13,151 nt of DNA from Planctomycetota bacterium (lineage in GTDB: Bacteria; Planctomycetota; Phycisphaerae; Sedimentisphaerales; Anaerobacaceae): NCBI GenBank assembly GCA_003644295.1, contig QNBZ01000012.1:1-13151 (forward strand), given 5' to 3'. Positions 1 to 7,592 of this stretch are shown here, piece after piece. The notes under the pieces were generated by a model that saw only the letters and a program-made list of their open reading frames with translations, did no database searches and was not told the DNA's origin. The position numbers were made by a program, and so were the translations under genes. Each line of letters begins with the position of its first letter. The stretch's first letter is position 1.

Positions 1-446
1 AAATTTATCAAACAAATTATACAAAACAATGAACCATTATTATACTTTTATCGTCCAAATGTTTAAAAATACTTCATAAAATTTTTGTTATCTACCTTTT
101 ACACAGCCGCTCACATTGTTTACCATATCCTTTAGCGAAGTGACAAAACTTGCTTGACTGCAATTGTAGTTTTTATTTAAGTTGGAAAGTTGTTTTGTAT
201 AGCTTCTTATGTCGAATGTAATTTATTTGATTTATTGGCTGATTTTGCCGTTTTTGTTGTAAAAGAGAATGCTTTTACTTTTATCGCTATTTATTTTTTC
301 GAGACGTTGCAAAACGTTGAAAGGTAATAAAAGTTTATTTGGTCTTTGAAAGTTTCAGTGGCTTGTTAATGTTTTTTATTGTCTAAAATTTTTTTATTTT
401 TTCGTAATATTTTTTCGATAAAACACAATTTACTTGTTAATTTTTT
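1..446. other. AT-rich intergenic region upstream of nadD
   Basis: No convincing coding sequence is visible on either strand. The stretch is strongly A+T rich, with many T and A runs, unlike the balanced composition of the genes that follow. It presumably carries the nadD promoter and perhaps the end or promoter of a gene left of the window. Possible promoter hexamers can be picked out (TTGACT at 154-159, TAAAAT at 384-389), but none pairs with a good partner at normal spacing. The only small repeat noticed is CGTTG occurring twice around 304-319. No terminator hairpin was recognised. Confidence 0.6.
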
Positions 447-1079
447 ATGGCGAAGAGAAAAATAGTTTTGTTTGGTGGTACTTTTGACCCTGTTCATCTT
501 GGTCACACCGCTGTTGCCGGCGCTGCTGCTGAACACATAGGCGCAGAGAAAATCATTTTAATTCCGGCAAAGCGCTCTCCTCTCAAGGACTTCCTTCCCG
601 TAGCAAGTGAACAAGACCGATTTGCAATGTTAGCTCTTGCAGTTGCCGACGATAAAAAGTTTTGGCTGAGCGATTATGAGTTGAAAAGCTCCGGGCCCTG
701 CTATACGCTGGAAACTGTGAGGCATTTTCAGGCCAAGTACGGAAGCGATACTGAACTTTACTGGCTCATAGGCGCCGACACTGTTGATGAGCTGCAGCGC
801 TGGTACAAAATCACCGGGTTGATTGACGAATGTAATTTATGCGTAATGTTCAGAGCCGGCTGCAAACGACCGAATTTTGCCGAGTTCGAAGCCCTTTGGG
901 GACGTCAGCGGATTGAAAAACTCCAGCAGAACATTATCGAAACGCCTCTTATCGACATCAGCGGCACGGAGATACGAAGCAGATTAGCCGCCGGCGGTGA
1001 TGCAGCCGATATGCTGCATCCGAAGGTCGCCGACTACATCCGCAGACACCGGCTCTACAAATCCAAAGCCGAATCTTAA
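447..1079 (+). CDS. nadD: Nicotinate-nucleotide adenylyltransferase (NadD)
   Basis: This 210-residue protein transfers AMP from ATP to nicotinate mononucleotide, giving deamido-NAD, in cytoplasmic NAD synthesis. The N-terminus has the nucleotidyltransferase signature GGTFDPVHLGH (residues 10-20), whose two histidines contact ATP phosphates. The C-terminal ISGTEIRSRL (171-180) matches the family ISxTxIR motif. The length is normal for NadD. The ATG start puts the first beta-strand in its usual place, but the bases before it (a run of T) contain no Shine-Dalgarno sequence, so initiation may be leaderless or SD-independent. It is the only plus-strand gene in the left half of the window. Its stop codon overlaps that of convergent hypB: the four bases TTAA at 1076-1079 serve both. 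It is not metabolically linked to the hyp genes. Confidence 0.95.
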   Translation: MAKRKIVLFGGTFDPVHLGHTAVAGAAAEHIGAEKIILIPAKRSPLKDFLPVASEQDRFAMLALAVADDKKFWLSDYELKSSGPCYTLETVRHFQAKYGSDTELYWLIGADTVDELQRWYKITGLIDECNLCVMFRAGCKRPNFAEFEALWGRQRIEKLQQNIIETPLIDISGTEIRSRLAAGGDAADMLHPKVADYIRRHRLYKSKAES

Positions 1080-1741
1080 CGCAGATTGTTGACCTTTCCT
1101 TTCAGCCAATCGTACCAGTCGGTCATACCTTCGCCGGTCTTGGCCGATACCGGAAAAATCTCAATGTCTTTATTCAATTTGCGGGCATCGGCTTTCGCCC
1201 TTTCCAAACAGAAATCTACCTGGCCGACCGCTTCCAGCAAATCAATTTTGTTTATAAGCAGCGCCTTTGACTTTGCGAAGATAGCGGGATATTTTACCGG
1301 CTTGTCATCGCCCTCGGCAACCGAAAGAACGACTATCTTGCCGGCCTCGCCCAGCTCAAAGGCCGATGGACAAACCAGATTGCCAACGTTCTCTATAAAA
1401 ATCAAGTCCAGAACGCCGATTGGTAATTTCTCTAACGCTCCGCTTACCTGAACGGCTGATAAATGGCAGGCGCCTTCGGTGTTTATTTGAACAACCGGAG
1501 CTTCGGTTGCTCTGATTCTTCCAGCGTCTAAATCTGTTTGAATGTCGCCCTCGATAACGCCGATTTTTATTTCGCCCTTCAGCTCATTTATCGTTCTCGT
1601 CAGAATTGTGGTTTTGCCTGAGCCGGGGGACGATATCATATTCAGGCACAGTTTTTTCCGCTCATTCAGAAATTGGCTGTTTTGAAGAGCATACTCTTCA
1701 TTTGCACTGAGGATTTTCCTACCAATGCTGACTTTATGCAT
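1076..1741 (-). CDS. hypB: Hydrogenase nickel incorporation GTPase HypB
   Basis: HypB is a GTPase that, with HypA, inserts nickel into the large subunit of [NiFe]-hydrogenases. The 221-residue protein shows the P-loop SSPGSGKTT (residues 37-45), the dimer-interface metal site Cys92-His93 in GACHLSA, and the guanine-specificity motif NKID. It lacks the histidine-rich N-terminal stretch and the CxxCGC high-affinity nickel site of some HypB proteins, so it is the short form without nickel storage. It is the last gene of the hypE-hypA-hypB block, starting 4 nt after the hypA stop, and it ends tail-to-tail in nadD with a 4-nt overlap. No terminator fits between them. Confidence 0.95.
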   Translation of the reverse strand: MHKVSIGRKILSANEEYALQNSQFLNERKKLCLNMISSPGSGKTTILTRTINELKGEIKIGVIEGDIQTDLDAGRIRATEAPVVQINTEGACHLSAVQVSGALEKLPIGVLDLIFIENVGNLVCPSAFELGEAGKIVVLSVAEGDDKPVKYPAIFAKSKALLINKIDLLEAVGQVDFCLERAKADARKLNKDIEIFPVSAKTGEGMTDWYDWLKGKVNNLR

Positions 1742-1745
1742 CGCT

Positions 1746-2090
1746 TTACTCCGTTAGAAATTCTATATCTTCCAGTATCAACGGCTCGTCCGGCAGTAAT
1801 CCGAAATCCTCACTGCCGCACTTCGGACAAGCTGGAGATGTAAGCTCAAATTCAAAAATCTCACCGCAGTTTCTACACTGGCCTCGTATCGGCTTATGTT
1901 CTACCACCAGTTTCGTACCTTCGCAGGTCGTACCTTTGGCGATGGCTTCAAATGCGAAACCGAGCGCTTCGGCGTTGATAGCGTAGAGCTTGCCACAGCT
2001 AATCCTGGCGATAACGGGCTTTGCATTCTGTTTTTCAGCTTCAGCTGATATAGTTGTCAAAATGCTTTGTGCCACTGCCATCTCGTGCAT
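1746..2090 (-). CDS. hypA: Hydrogenase/urease nickel metallochaperone HypA
   Basis: HypA binds nickel and hands it, together with HypB, to the hydrogenase large subunit. An upstream in-frame ATG exists at 2096, but the start at 2090 is chosen because it yields the N-terminal MHEM, whose His2 is the conserved nickel ligand. This gives 114 residues, the usual size. A structural zinc site is formed by Cys72-x2-Cys75 and Cys88-x2-Cys91. The start overlaps the hypE stop by one base (TGATG), and a GAGGA Shine-Dalgarno lies 7 nt upstream inside the end of hypE, so the two genes should be translationally coupled. It is followed 4 nt later by hypB. Confidence 0.95.
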   Translation of the reverse strand: MHEMAVAQSILTTISAEAEKQNAKPVIARISCGKLYAINAEALGFAFEAIAKGTTCEGTKLVVEHKPIRGQCRNCGEIFEFELTSPACPKCGSEDFGLLPDEPLILEDIEFLTE

Positions 2091-3103
2091 CAGCATATCC
2101 TCGGCAGTTCACGACCGTACGGCATCTGGACAATTCTCCTTCCGCCGATTCTGGTTATCATTTCCACCATAGGCGCATCACGGCTTTGGACAATTTCGCC
2201 GATTATACTTGCTTCTTTACCCAGCTGGTGTTCTTTACAGATATTCAAACAATCACCGGCTGACCCCGATGAGACAATCGCAACGAATTTACCTTCATTG
2301 GCGATATTGAGTACATCGAAACCGAGCATATCCGCCGCTGCCTGAACTGTTGGATTGATTGGGATGTCGGCTTCGTTAATTTCGATGCCAAGGCCGGCCC
2401 CTCTTGAGATTTCGTTAAGTGTCGCCGCCAACCCGCCGCGTGTTGGGTCCCGCATAAATTTCACGCCGTTTGTGTTTTCCAGCAATTGGCCTGTCAATTC
2501 GGCTATACCAGCACAGTCGCTTTTCAACTGCGATTGAAATTTGATACCTTTGCGCTGCGAGATAACGGTTAGGCCGTGGTCGCCGATTGTGCCGTTGATA
2601 ATGACTTTGTCGCCGACGGCGATTTTCTCGAATCCCAAATCCACGCCGTCTAATTTCAATCCAATCCCAGCCGTATTTATAAAAATCTTATCGGCTGCGC
2701 CGGATTCAACTGTTTTGGTATCGCCGGTAACAATGTTAATATCGTTTTGGCGAGCGGTTTTGCCGATACTATCTAAAATCTTTTCCAGCAGTTCAAATTC
2801 GAGACCTTCTTCGATTATCAGCGACAGTGCCAGAGCAACCGGCTTTGAACCGGCAACAGCTAAATCATTTACAGTTCCGCAGACGGCAAGTTTGCCGATG
2901 TCTCCGCCGTTGAAAAACAGGGGCTTGACGACATAGCTGTCCGTAGTGAAGCATATCGAGCCGGTTGCAAGATTTAGTTTTGCCGAATCGGCTAATTCAG
3001 CCAGGGTATCGTTCTTGAGTTTCGGAAGAATATGATGCCGAACCAGTTCATCGCTTAATTGCCCCCCGCCACCGTGGGCTAGTAGTATTTTATCATTGTT
3101 CAT
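2090..3103 (-). CDS. hypE: Carbamoyl dehydratase HypE (complete copy)
   Basis: HypE dehydrates the thiocarboxamide placed on its C-terminal cysteine by HypF, using ATP, and donates the cyanide ligand to iron on HypC-HypD. The 337-residue protein is complete. It has the N-terminal glycine-rich AHGGGGQ (residues 9-15), the PurM/ThiL-like ATP-binding and C-terminal domains, and the C-terminal PRIC ending with acceptor Cys337. A modest AGGGA lies about 9 nt before the ATG. Normally hypE follows hypD directly. Here it is separated by the MntA-HepT pair and by a stump of another hypE at 3893-3955 that is still coupled to hypD. It starts 41 nt after the hepT stop, so it probably shares a transcript with that cassette. 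Confidence 0.95.
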   Translation of the reverse strand: MNNDKILLAHGGGGQLSDELVRHHILPKLKNDTLAELADSAKLNLATGSICFTTDSYVVKPLFFNGGDIGKLAVCGTVNDLAVAGSKPVALALSLIIEEGLEFELLEKILDSIGKTARQNDINIVTGDTKTVESGAADKIFINTAGIGLKLDGVDLGFEKIAVGDKVIINGTIGDHGLTVISQRKGIKFQSQLKSDCAGIAELTGQLLENTNGVKFMRDPTRGGLAATLNEISRGAGLGIEINEADIPINPTVQAAADMLGFDVLNIANEGKFVAIVSSGSAGDCLNICKEHQLGKEASIIGEIVQSRDAPMVEMITRIGGRRIVQMPYGRELPRIC

Positions 3104-3144
3104 TAAATGAAATCCCTGAGCATAAGATCAGAAAGTGGGAAAAT

Positions 3145-3480
3145 TCAGTTTGAAATTTTCTCGATGTTTTCGATAAGTCCGGGAAGCTCTTCTTTTACCG
3201 TTCGCCATACGATATCAAGGTTGATATCAAAATATGCGTGAATCAGTTTATTTCGCATACCCACTATATATTCCCACGGAATTTGAGGATTATCACTTTT
3301 TAATTGTGCTGATATTTTGCTTGCAGCTTCTCCTGTTATTTCCAAACATCTGACAAGACAATGAACAAGCTGTTTGTCAGAATCCAGGTCGTCTCTTGTT
3401 TTATTTTGGACATAGCCGATCGCCTCTTTGGCAGAGGCGAGCATATGATATAGTCTATCAGCGTCTGTATTAGCTGCCAT
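3145..3480 (-). CDS. hepT: HEPN-domain ribonuclease toxin (HepT-like, DUF86)
   Basis: This 111-residue, mainly alpha-helical protein belongs to the HepT family. In characterised type VII toxin-antitoxin systems HepT is an RNase toxin silenced when the partner MntA adds AMP to a tyrosine of the active-site motif. The motif RX4HXY is intact: Arg76-Asn-Lys-Leu-Ile-His81-Ala-Tyr83. Activity is therefore plausible but unproven here. The ATG lies inside the end of mntA (11-nt overlap) and has a GAGG Shine-Dalgarno 6 nt upstream, so translation should be coupled to the antitoxin. The pair lies inside the hydrogenase maturation operon and is unrelated to it in function, which suggests insertion. The hypE gene begins 41 nt downstream. 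Confidence 0.88.
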   Translation of the reverse strand: MAANTDADRLYHMLASAKEAIGYVQNKTRDDLDSDKQLVHCLVRCLEITGEAASKISAQLKSDNPQIPWEYIVGMRNKLIHAYFDINLDIVWRTVKEELPGLIENIEKISN

Positions 3481-3769
3481 ACTGAACCTCTGCTTGGGTT
3501 AAAACTTTGTTTCTGAAGCGAATGCTTAAATCTTCTGGCGTTCGCAGGTCAGCTTTTCTGCCGATAATTTCAGACAGCGCTATTTCCATACCCGCCAGAC
3601 TTATCAAGCCCGGCTCTTTACCTTTTTCAAAGACCACCAGCAAATCCACATCGCTGTCAGCGGTAAAATCATCCCTTAGCACAGAGCCGAAAACAGCTAA
3701 TTTGGCGATATTATGCTGCCTGCAGTATTGTGCTATTTTTTCTTTTGGTATATGAATACTCGGGTTCAT
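3470..3769 (-). CDS. mntA: Minimal nucleotidyltransferase antitoxin (MntA-like)
   Basis: This 99-residue protein has the pol-beta-type minimal nucleotidyltransferase signature GSx10DxD: Gly28-Ser29, then Asp40-Val-Asp42 (in DSDVDLLV). In known pairs such proteins AMPylate the HEPN toxin encoded next to them and so neutralise it. The length is typical. The start is supported by AAGGTG about 5 nt before the ATG and by a candidate promoter ~35 bp upstream (3803-3831). The antitoxin gene comes first and overlaps hepT by 11 nt, an arrangement that ensures antitoxin is made with toxin. Together they form an insert between the hypE stump and the intact hypE. Confidence 0.88.
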   Translation of the reverse strand: MNPSIHIPKEKIAQYCRQHNIAKLAVFGSVLRDDFTADSDVDLLVVFEKGKEPGLISLAGMEIALSEIIGRKADLRTPEDLSIRFRNKVLTQAEVQYGS

Positions 3770-3802
3770 AAAACACCTTCAAACAAAACTTATTTGAGGC
3801 TT

Positions 3803-3831
3803 AGAATAACATTTCACACATTCATTTGCAA
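3803..3831 (-). promoter_or_regulatory. Candidate promoter for mntA-hepT (and possibly hypE-A-B)
   Basis: Reading the minus strand, TTGCAA (3831-3826) and TATTCT (3808-3803) are separated by 17 bp, each matching four of six consensus bases. They sit about 33 bp upstream of the mntA start. There is no terminator between hepT and hypE, so this promoter could also supply hypE, hypA and hypB. This is a prediction from hexamers only. Confidence 0.35.
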
Positions 3832-3892
3832 ATAATTTACAAACCACGGCAAACACCTTGAAAATATACGCAGGTCTAACAGAATTTCGGAA

Positions 3893-3955
3893 TTAAATAG
3901 GTGGCTGCCCGCCGCCGCCGTGTACAAGTAAGATTCTACCCTGTTCGTTTTTCAT
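3893..3955 (-). pseudogene. hypE: 5' stump of a second hypE gene
   Basis: Directly after hypD, sharing the overlap TAATG, an ATG opens a 20-codon frame whose product ends ILLVHGGGGQ-PPI. The intact hypE product starts with ILLAHGGGGQ at the same distance from its N-terminus, allowing for a two-residue indel. After the glycine motif the frame diverges and stops (TAA at 3893-3895), and no further HypE sequence is recognisable up to mntA. In the aligned ~45 nt about 12 bases differ, roughly nine of them at third codon positions. This indicates a hypE that had evolved as a functional gene rather than a fresh duplicate. The position and coupling are those of the original operon hypE. Confidence 0.8.
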
Positions 3956-5034
3956 TACTTGTGTTTTTTCTCCGGGCCGTATTTGAACCACGCCGCACAG
4001 ACCCCTTCGGAGCTTACCATACACGGGCCAACCGGCTCCCGCGGCGTACAACTTTCCCCAAACAACCCGCACTCCGTCGGCTCTATCAGTCCGCACAGCA
4101 CTTCGCCGCACCGACAGCCGCTTATATCTTCGCCAGGCGTTTCGATTATGCCGAATCGTTCAAGAGCGTCGAATCGGCTGTATTTATCTTTTAGTTTGAG
4201 TGTGCTTTTTTCTATCATCCCAAGCCCACGCCAGTATCCGTCCGCTGGCTCAAAGTAATCAGCTATGATTTTTTGTGCGGTTCTATTACCCTGTTCGGTT
4301 ACTACCGCAGTGTATATTGATTTTAACTCAGCTCTGCCGTCGACGAGCTGTCGGCAGATTTCCGCAAGCCCTTCGATTATCTGCATCGGCTCAAAGCCGG
4401 CCACCACGCAGGGCCGGCTGAAACGTTCCACAATCTCGGCAAAAGCACCAGAGCCGATTACCACACTGACATGACCGGGACAGAGAAATGCGTCTATATT
4501 ATTATTTTTCTCGGCCAGCAGCGCAGCCATCGCAGGCACGACCAGTTTGTGTCCGCTCAAAATGCAGAAATTATCAATGTTGCTCTCATCCGCTTCTTTT
4601 ACCGCTACAGCCGTAGCAGGCGCCGTGGTTTCAAAGCCGACAGCGACAAACACGACTATTTTGTCAGGATTGTCTTTGGCTAATTGAAGGGCGTCTTCGC
4701 TGCTGAGAACAATCCTGACATTTGATGCCGGTTGATTTCTTTCGAGGCAGCCACCTTTGCCGGGGACGCGAATCATATCGCCGTAGGTTGCAATTAAGCA
4801 ATCGTCCCTGCCGGCTAATTGCAGAACGATATCAATATAGCCCTGGTCGGTAACGCAGACCGGACAGCCAGGCCCGGACAGCAGTTTCAATCCCGCAGGC
4901 AGGGTGGTTCTTATACCATTACGGAAGATAGAGACCGTATGCGTGCCGCAGACCTCCATTACATTAATTTGCCGGCCCAGCGTTTCACAGGCCGTATCGA
5001 AAAGTTTCTGTGCTTTATAAATTCTCTCAAGCAT
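3955..5034 (-). CDS. hypD: Hydrogenase maturation protein HypD
   Basis: HypD is the [4Fe-4S] scaffold protein on which, with HypC, the Fe(CN)2CO unit of [NiFe]-hydrogenase is assembled. The 359-residue sequence shows the conserved cysteines Cys29 in the CGTHT motif and Cys57/Cys60 in GPGCPVC. It also has GFETTAPATA and the C-terminal cysteine-rich segment (CRCGEVLCG, then a PTEC-x6-C stretch) that holds the iron-sulfur cluster. The start at 5034 overlaps the hypC end by 8 nt, with GGAAG about 9 nt upstream inside hypC. The stop overlaps the start of the hypE stump by one base. All key residues appear present. Confidence 0.96.
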   Translation of the reverse strand: MLERIYKAQKLFDTACETLGRQINVMEVCGTHTVSIFRNGIRTTLPAGLKLLSGPGCPVCVTDQGYIDIVLQLAGRDDCLIATYGDMIRVPGKGGCLERNQPASNVRIVLSSEDALQLAKDNPDKIVVFVAVGFETTAPATAVAVKEADESNIDNFCILSGHKLVVPAMAALLAEKNNNIDAFLCPGHVSVVIGSGAFAEIVERFSRPCVVAGFEPMQIIEGLAEICRQLVDGRAELKSIYTAVVTEQGNRTAQKIIADYFEPADGYWRGLGMIEKSTLKLKDKYSRFDALERFGIIETPGEDISGCRCGEVLCGLIEPTECGLFGESCTPREPVGPCMVSSEGVCAAWFKYGPEKKHK

Positions 5035-5245
5035 AATCGTTGACTTCCGCTATAAGCTGCCATGTTTTTTTCGCTTCTTCTTCATCGACGAGCGAGATGG
5101 CAAAGCCGGCGTGTACCAGTACCAAATCCCCCAGTTTAGCTTTATCCAACAGCGTGGTTTTGGCTTTGAAGCGATTGCCCATCGCATCGACAACAGCGTT
5201 ATCCGCTTCCAACTCTACTATTCTTGCCGGTATCGCCAAACACAT
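5027..5245 (-). CDS. hypC: Hydrogenase assembly chaperone HypC
   Basis: This 72-residue HypC/HybG-family chaperone binds HypD and then carries the iron unit to the hydrogenase large subunit. It begins MCLAIPARI, and Cys2 (after methionine removal) is the essential ligand or contact residue. The length is normal. It overlaps hypD by 8 nt. The 43-nt gap to hypF is filled by a 7-bp-period repeat, and the bases before the ATG (GAGCGACGAAAA) give only a weak ribosome-binding site made partly of repeat sequence. No second hypC is seen in the window. Confidence 0.95.
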   Translation of the reverse strand: MCLAIPARIVELEADNAVVDAMGNRFKAKTTLLDKAKLGDLVLVHAGFAISLVDEEEAKKTWQLIAEVNDYA

Positions 5246-5248
5246 TTT

Positions 5249-5304
5249 TCGTCGCTCGTAGTTCGTATCTCGTATCTCGCTTCACGTATCACAAGATACG
5301 TTTC
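5249..5304. repeat. Degenerate heptanucleotide tandem repeat between hypC and hypF
   Basis: On the plus strand the sequence falls into 7-bp units: TCGTCGC, TCGTAGT, TCGTATC, TCGTATC, TCGCTTC, ACGTATC, then the weaker ACAAGAT and ACGTTTC. The array fills the hypF-hypC spacer and extends into hypF, whose last codons and TGA stop (5289-5291) are made of repeat units. It resembles the short tandemly repeated repetitive (STRR) heptamers known in cyanobacteria. The function is unknown. Confidence 0.75.
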
Positions 5305-7592
5305 ACGATGTTAGCAGCTATTGCCGCCTGGCCTAATGATATTCCGCCATCATTGGACGGCACCTGCCGGTTAAATAATACGGAAAAATCGCTTTTCTTC
5401 AATAGCTTAATCAGGCGATTTATCAAATACCGATTACAGAACACTCCGCCGCTCAACGCAACCGTGTTTAGTTCGGTTTTTTCTCTTGCTCTTATAGCCA
5501 TTTCCAGCAGTGCCTCTGCGACAGTATTATGAAACTTTGCTGATATAATTCCGCTGCCGACTTTATCTTTAACGTCGCAAACCAACTGTTTTATCATCCG
5601 GCACAAATCAAGCTGCAATGGCTGACCGGCGGTGCCGGTAAGCTCGAAACCATAATGGTTTTCAACGCCGGTTTCAATAACCGATTCAAGAGCCATCGGA
5701 AGTTGCGCTTCAAAATGATTATATGTTCCTAACCCGAGCATAGCCGCAACTGCGTCAAAAACCCGTCCTAAGCTGGAGGTCTCTACGGCGTTGACTTTTT
5801 TGTTAACCTGCTCTGATATAATTTGTTGTTTGTTCCGGTTCGGCTCGACTTTTTCGAGAAGCCATTGGAATTCTCCCAACTTGAAGTCATCGCCGTAAGT
5901 TTTCTTCAGCAGTCCCAAAAGCGGTCTTATTGGCTCTTTACTTGCCTTGTCCGCACCGGCTAATGGATAATAAGCCAAATGTCCGAATCGTTCGAAATCA
6001 ACTAACGATGCAATCAGGCACTCACAGCCCCAAATCGCACCGTCCGTTCCGTAGCCGGTACCGTCGGCTGCAAGACCGATGACCGGCCCGGCAAGATTAT
6101 GCTCGGCTAAAACCGAAGCGATATGCGCCCAGTGATGTTGAACCTTAATAACTTTTACGTCAGGTATTGAAAGAGCGTATTGTGTTGATAAATACCCCGG
6201 ATGAAGGTCGCACGCAGCGACTGCCGGCTCAACCTCGAACAATTTTCGCAGATGTTCTACGGAATTGATATAATGATGATATACATCTGCATCTTCTAAA
6301 TCGCCGATGTGTTCGCTGGGGATAAGCTGTTCTTGTTTTCCAAGACAGAAGGTATTTTTCAAATCTCCGCCGGCGGCAAATATGTCCCGTCGGCTCTTTT
6401 CTTCGATAAGGAACGGCGTCGGCACATATCCTCTGGCTCGCCGCAGCAGTACCGGTTCATCGTCAATAATATGCACGACCGAATCATCAACCTGCCGATG
6501 TATTTCTCTGTCGTGCATCAGAAACTTGTCCGCAATGCAGCCCAGTTTTTCTATCGCCTTTTCATTTTTGCAAATCAACGGCTCATCAGAGATATTACCG
6601 CTGGTCATCACAAGAACTTCCAGCCCTTCTCTGAATAGCAAATGATGCAGCGGAGCATAGCAGAGCATAAAGCCGAAAGTATCAACCCCTTCGGCGACAG
6701 CCGGTGATATGGAACAGTTTTCCCTTTTCGGCAGTAGAACAATTGGGCTTTGTGGGTTTTTCAGAATCTGTTCAGCCGATTCGCTTACGACCGCATACTT
6801 CTTTATACTTTCGATTGAATCGGCCATCATAGCGAAGGGCTTATGGTCTCTTTTTTTGCGCTTTCGCAATCTCTTAACCGCCTTGTCATTAAGTGCGTCA
6901 ACGGCTAAGTGAAATCCGCCGATGCCTTTTATCGCCACAATTTTCCCGTCTAAAAGCAGTCGCACAGTTTCAGCGATTACTCCGTCCCTTTGTGCCTTTG
7001 CCACTTTATTGTCTGTCAGCCAGATTTTAGGCCCGCATTCGCCGCAGGCAATCGGCTGGGCGTGGAAACGACGGTCGGCGGTATCGGCATATTGGGCGGC
7101 GCATTTGTCGCACATCTTAAATGCCGACATCGTGGTGTTCGGCCTGTCGTAGGGAATACTGCGGATTATCGAATACCTCGGCCCGCAATTAGTGCAGTTT
7201 ATAAACGGATAGCCGTATCGGAAGTCCTTTTTATCTCTCATCTCGGCAAGGCAGTCCGGACAGGTGGCTATGTCAGCCGTTACCTGCGACAGTGCCGTCC
7301 CTTGTGAATCGCTGCTTCTGATTGTGAATGTATCTTCGGCTTCGATGACGGCTATATCGCTCGTCCGGCAGGATTTTATCTCTGCTAATGGCGGTTTGTC
7401 TGTTCCTGATTTCAGGCGAGCTAAAAATTCAGCTATCTTTTCTTCTTCACCCTGCAGTTCGATTATCACCCCTCTTGTATTGTTACAGATGAAGCCGACA
7501 AGCCCCAGCCGGCGGGCTGTTTGATAAACAGCCGGACGAAAGCCGACGCCCTGCACTTGTCCTGTTATGAGTACCTTTTGTCTTTTAATCAA
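5289..7592 (-). CDS. hypF: Carbamoyltransferase HypF
   Basis: HypF turns carbamoyl phosphate into carbamoyl-AMP and passes the carbamoyl group to the C-terminal cysteine of HypE, the first step of cyanide ligand synthesis. The 767 residues show the normal four-part layout. An acylphosphatase domain (about 1-90) carries GQVQGVGFRP at 11-20. Two zinc fingers use Cys111/114/133/136 and Cys161/164/183/186. A YrdC-like domain (about 200-390) contains KRDHKPFAMM and MTSGNISDEP. The Kae1-like C-terminal domain has HHWAH at 486-490 and a GGVFCN motif. The only workable start is TTG at 7592: no ATG or GTG lies between the upstream in-frame stop and the acylphosphatase motif, and no clear Shine-Dalgarno precedes it. 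The C-terminal codons lie within a heptamer repeat. Confidence 0.96.
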   Translation of the reverse strand: MIKRQKVLITGQVQGVGFRPAVYQTARRLGLVGFICNNTRGVIIELQGEEEKIAEFLARLKSGTDKPPLAEIKSCRTSDIAVIEAEDTFTIRSSDSQGTALSQVTADIATCPDCLAEMRDKKDFRYGYPFINCTNCGPRYSIIRSIPYDRPNTTMSAFKMCDKCAAQYADTADRRFHAQPIACGECGPKIWLTDNKVAKAQRDGVIAETVRLLLDGKIVAIKGIGGFHLAVDALNDKAVKRLRKRKKRDHKPFAMMADSIESIKKYAVVSESAEQILKNPQSPIVLLPKRENCSISPAVAEGVDTFGFMLCYAPLHHLLFREGLEVLVMTSGNISDEPLICKNEKAIEKLGCIADKFLMHDREIHRQVDDSVVHIIDDEPVLLRRARGYVPTPFLIEEKSRRDIFAAGGDLKNTFCLGKQEQLIPSEHIGDLEDADVYHHYINSVEHLRKLFEVEPAVAACDLHPGYLSTQYALSIPDVKVIKVQHHWAHIASVLAEHNLAGPVIGLAADGTGYGTDGAIWGCECLIASLVDFERFGHLAYYPLAGADKASKEPIRPLLGLLKKTYGDDFKLGEFQWLLEKVEPNRNKQQIISEQVNKKVNAVETSSLGRVFDAVAAMLGLGTYNHFEAQLPMALESVIETGVENHYGFELTGTAGQPLQLDLCRMIKQLVCDVKDKVGSGIISAKFHNTVAEALLEMAIRAREKTELNTVALSGGVFCNRYLINRLIKLLKKSDFSVLFNRQVPSNDGGISLGQAAIAANIVKRIL

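Noticed and set aside
2091..2096. hypA start at the upstream ATG (2096)
   Set aside because: It would add two residues before MHEM, moving the nickel-binding His from position 2. The TGATG overlap with hypE favours 2090.
3956..4111. Longer frame running into the hypE stump
   Set aside because: The upstream part is hypD read in another frame. Only the portion from the ATG at 3955 matches HypE.
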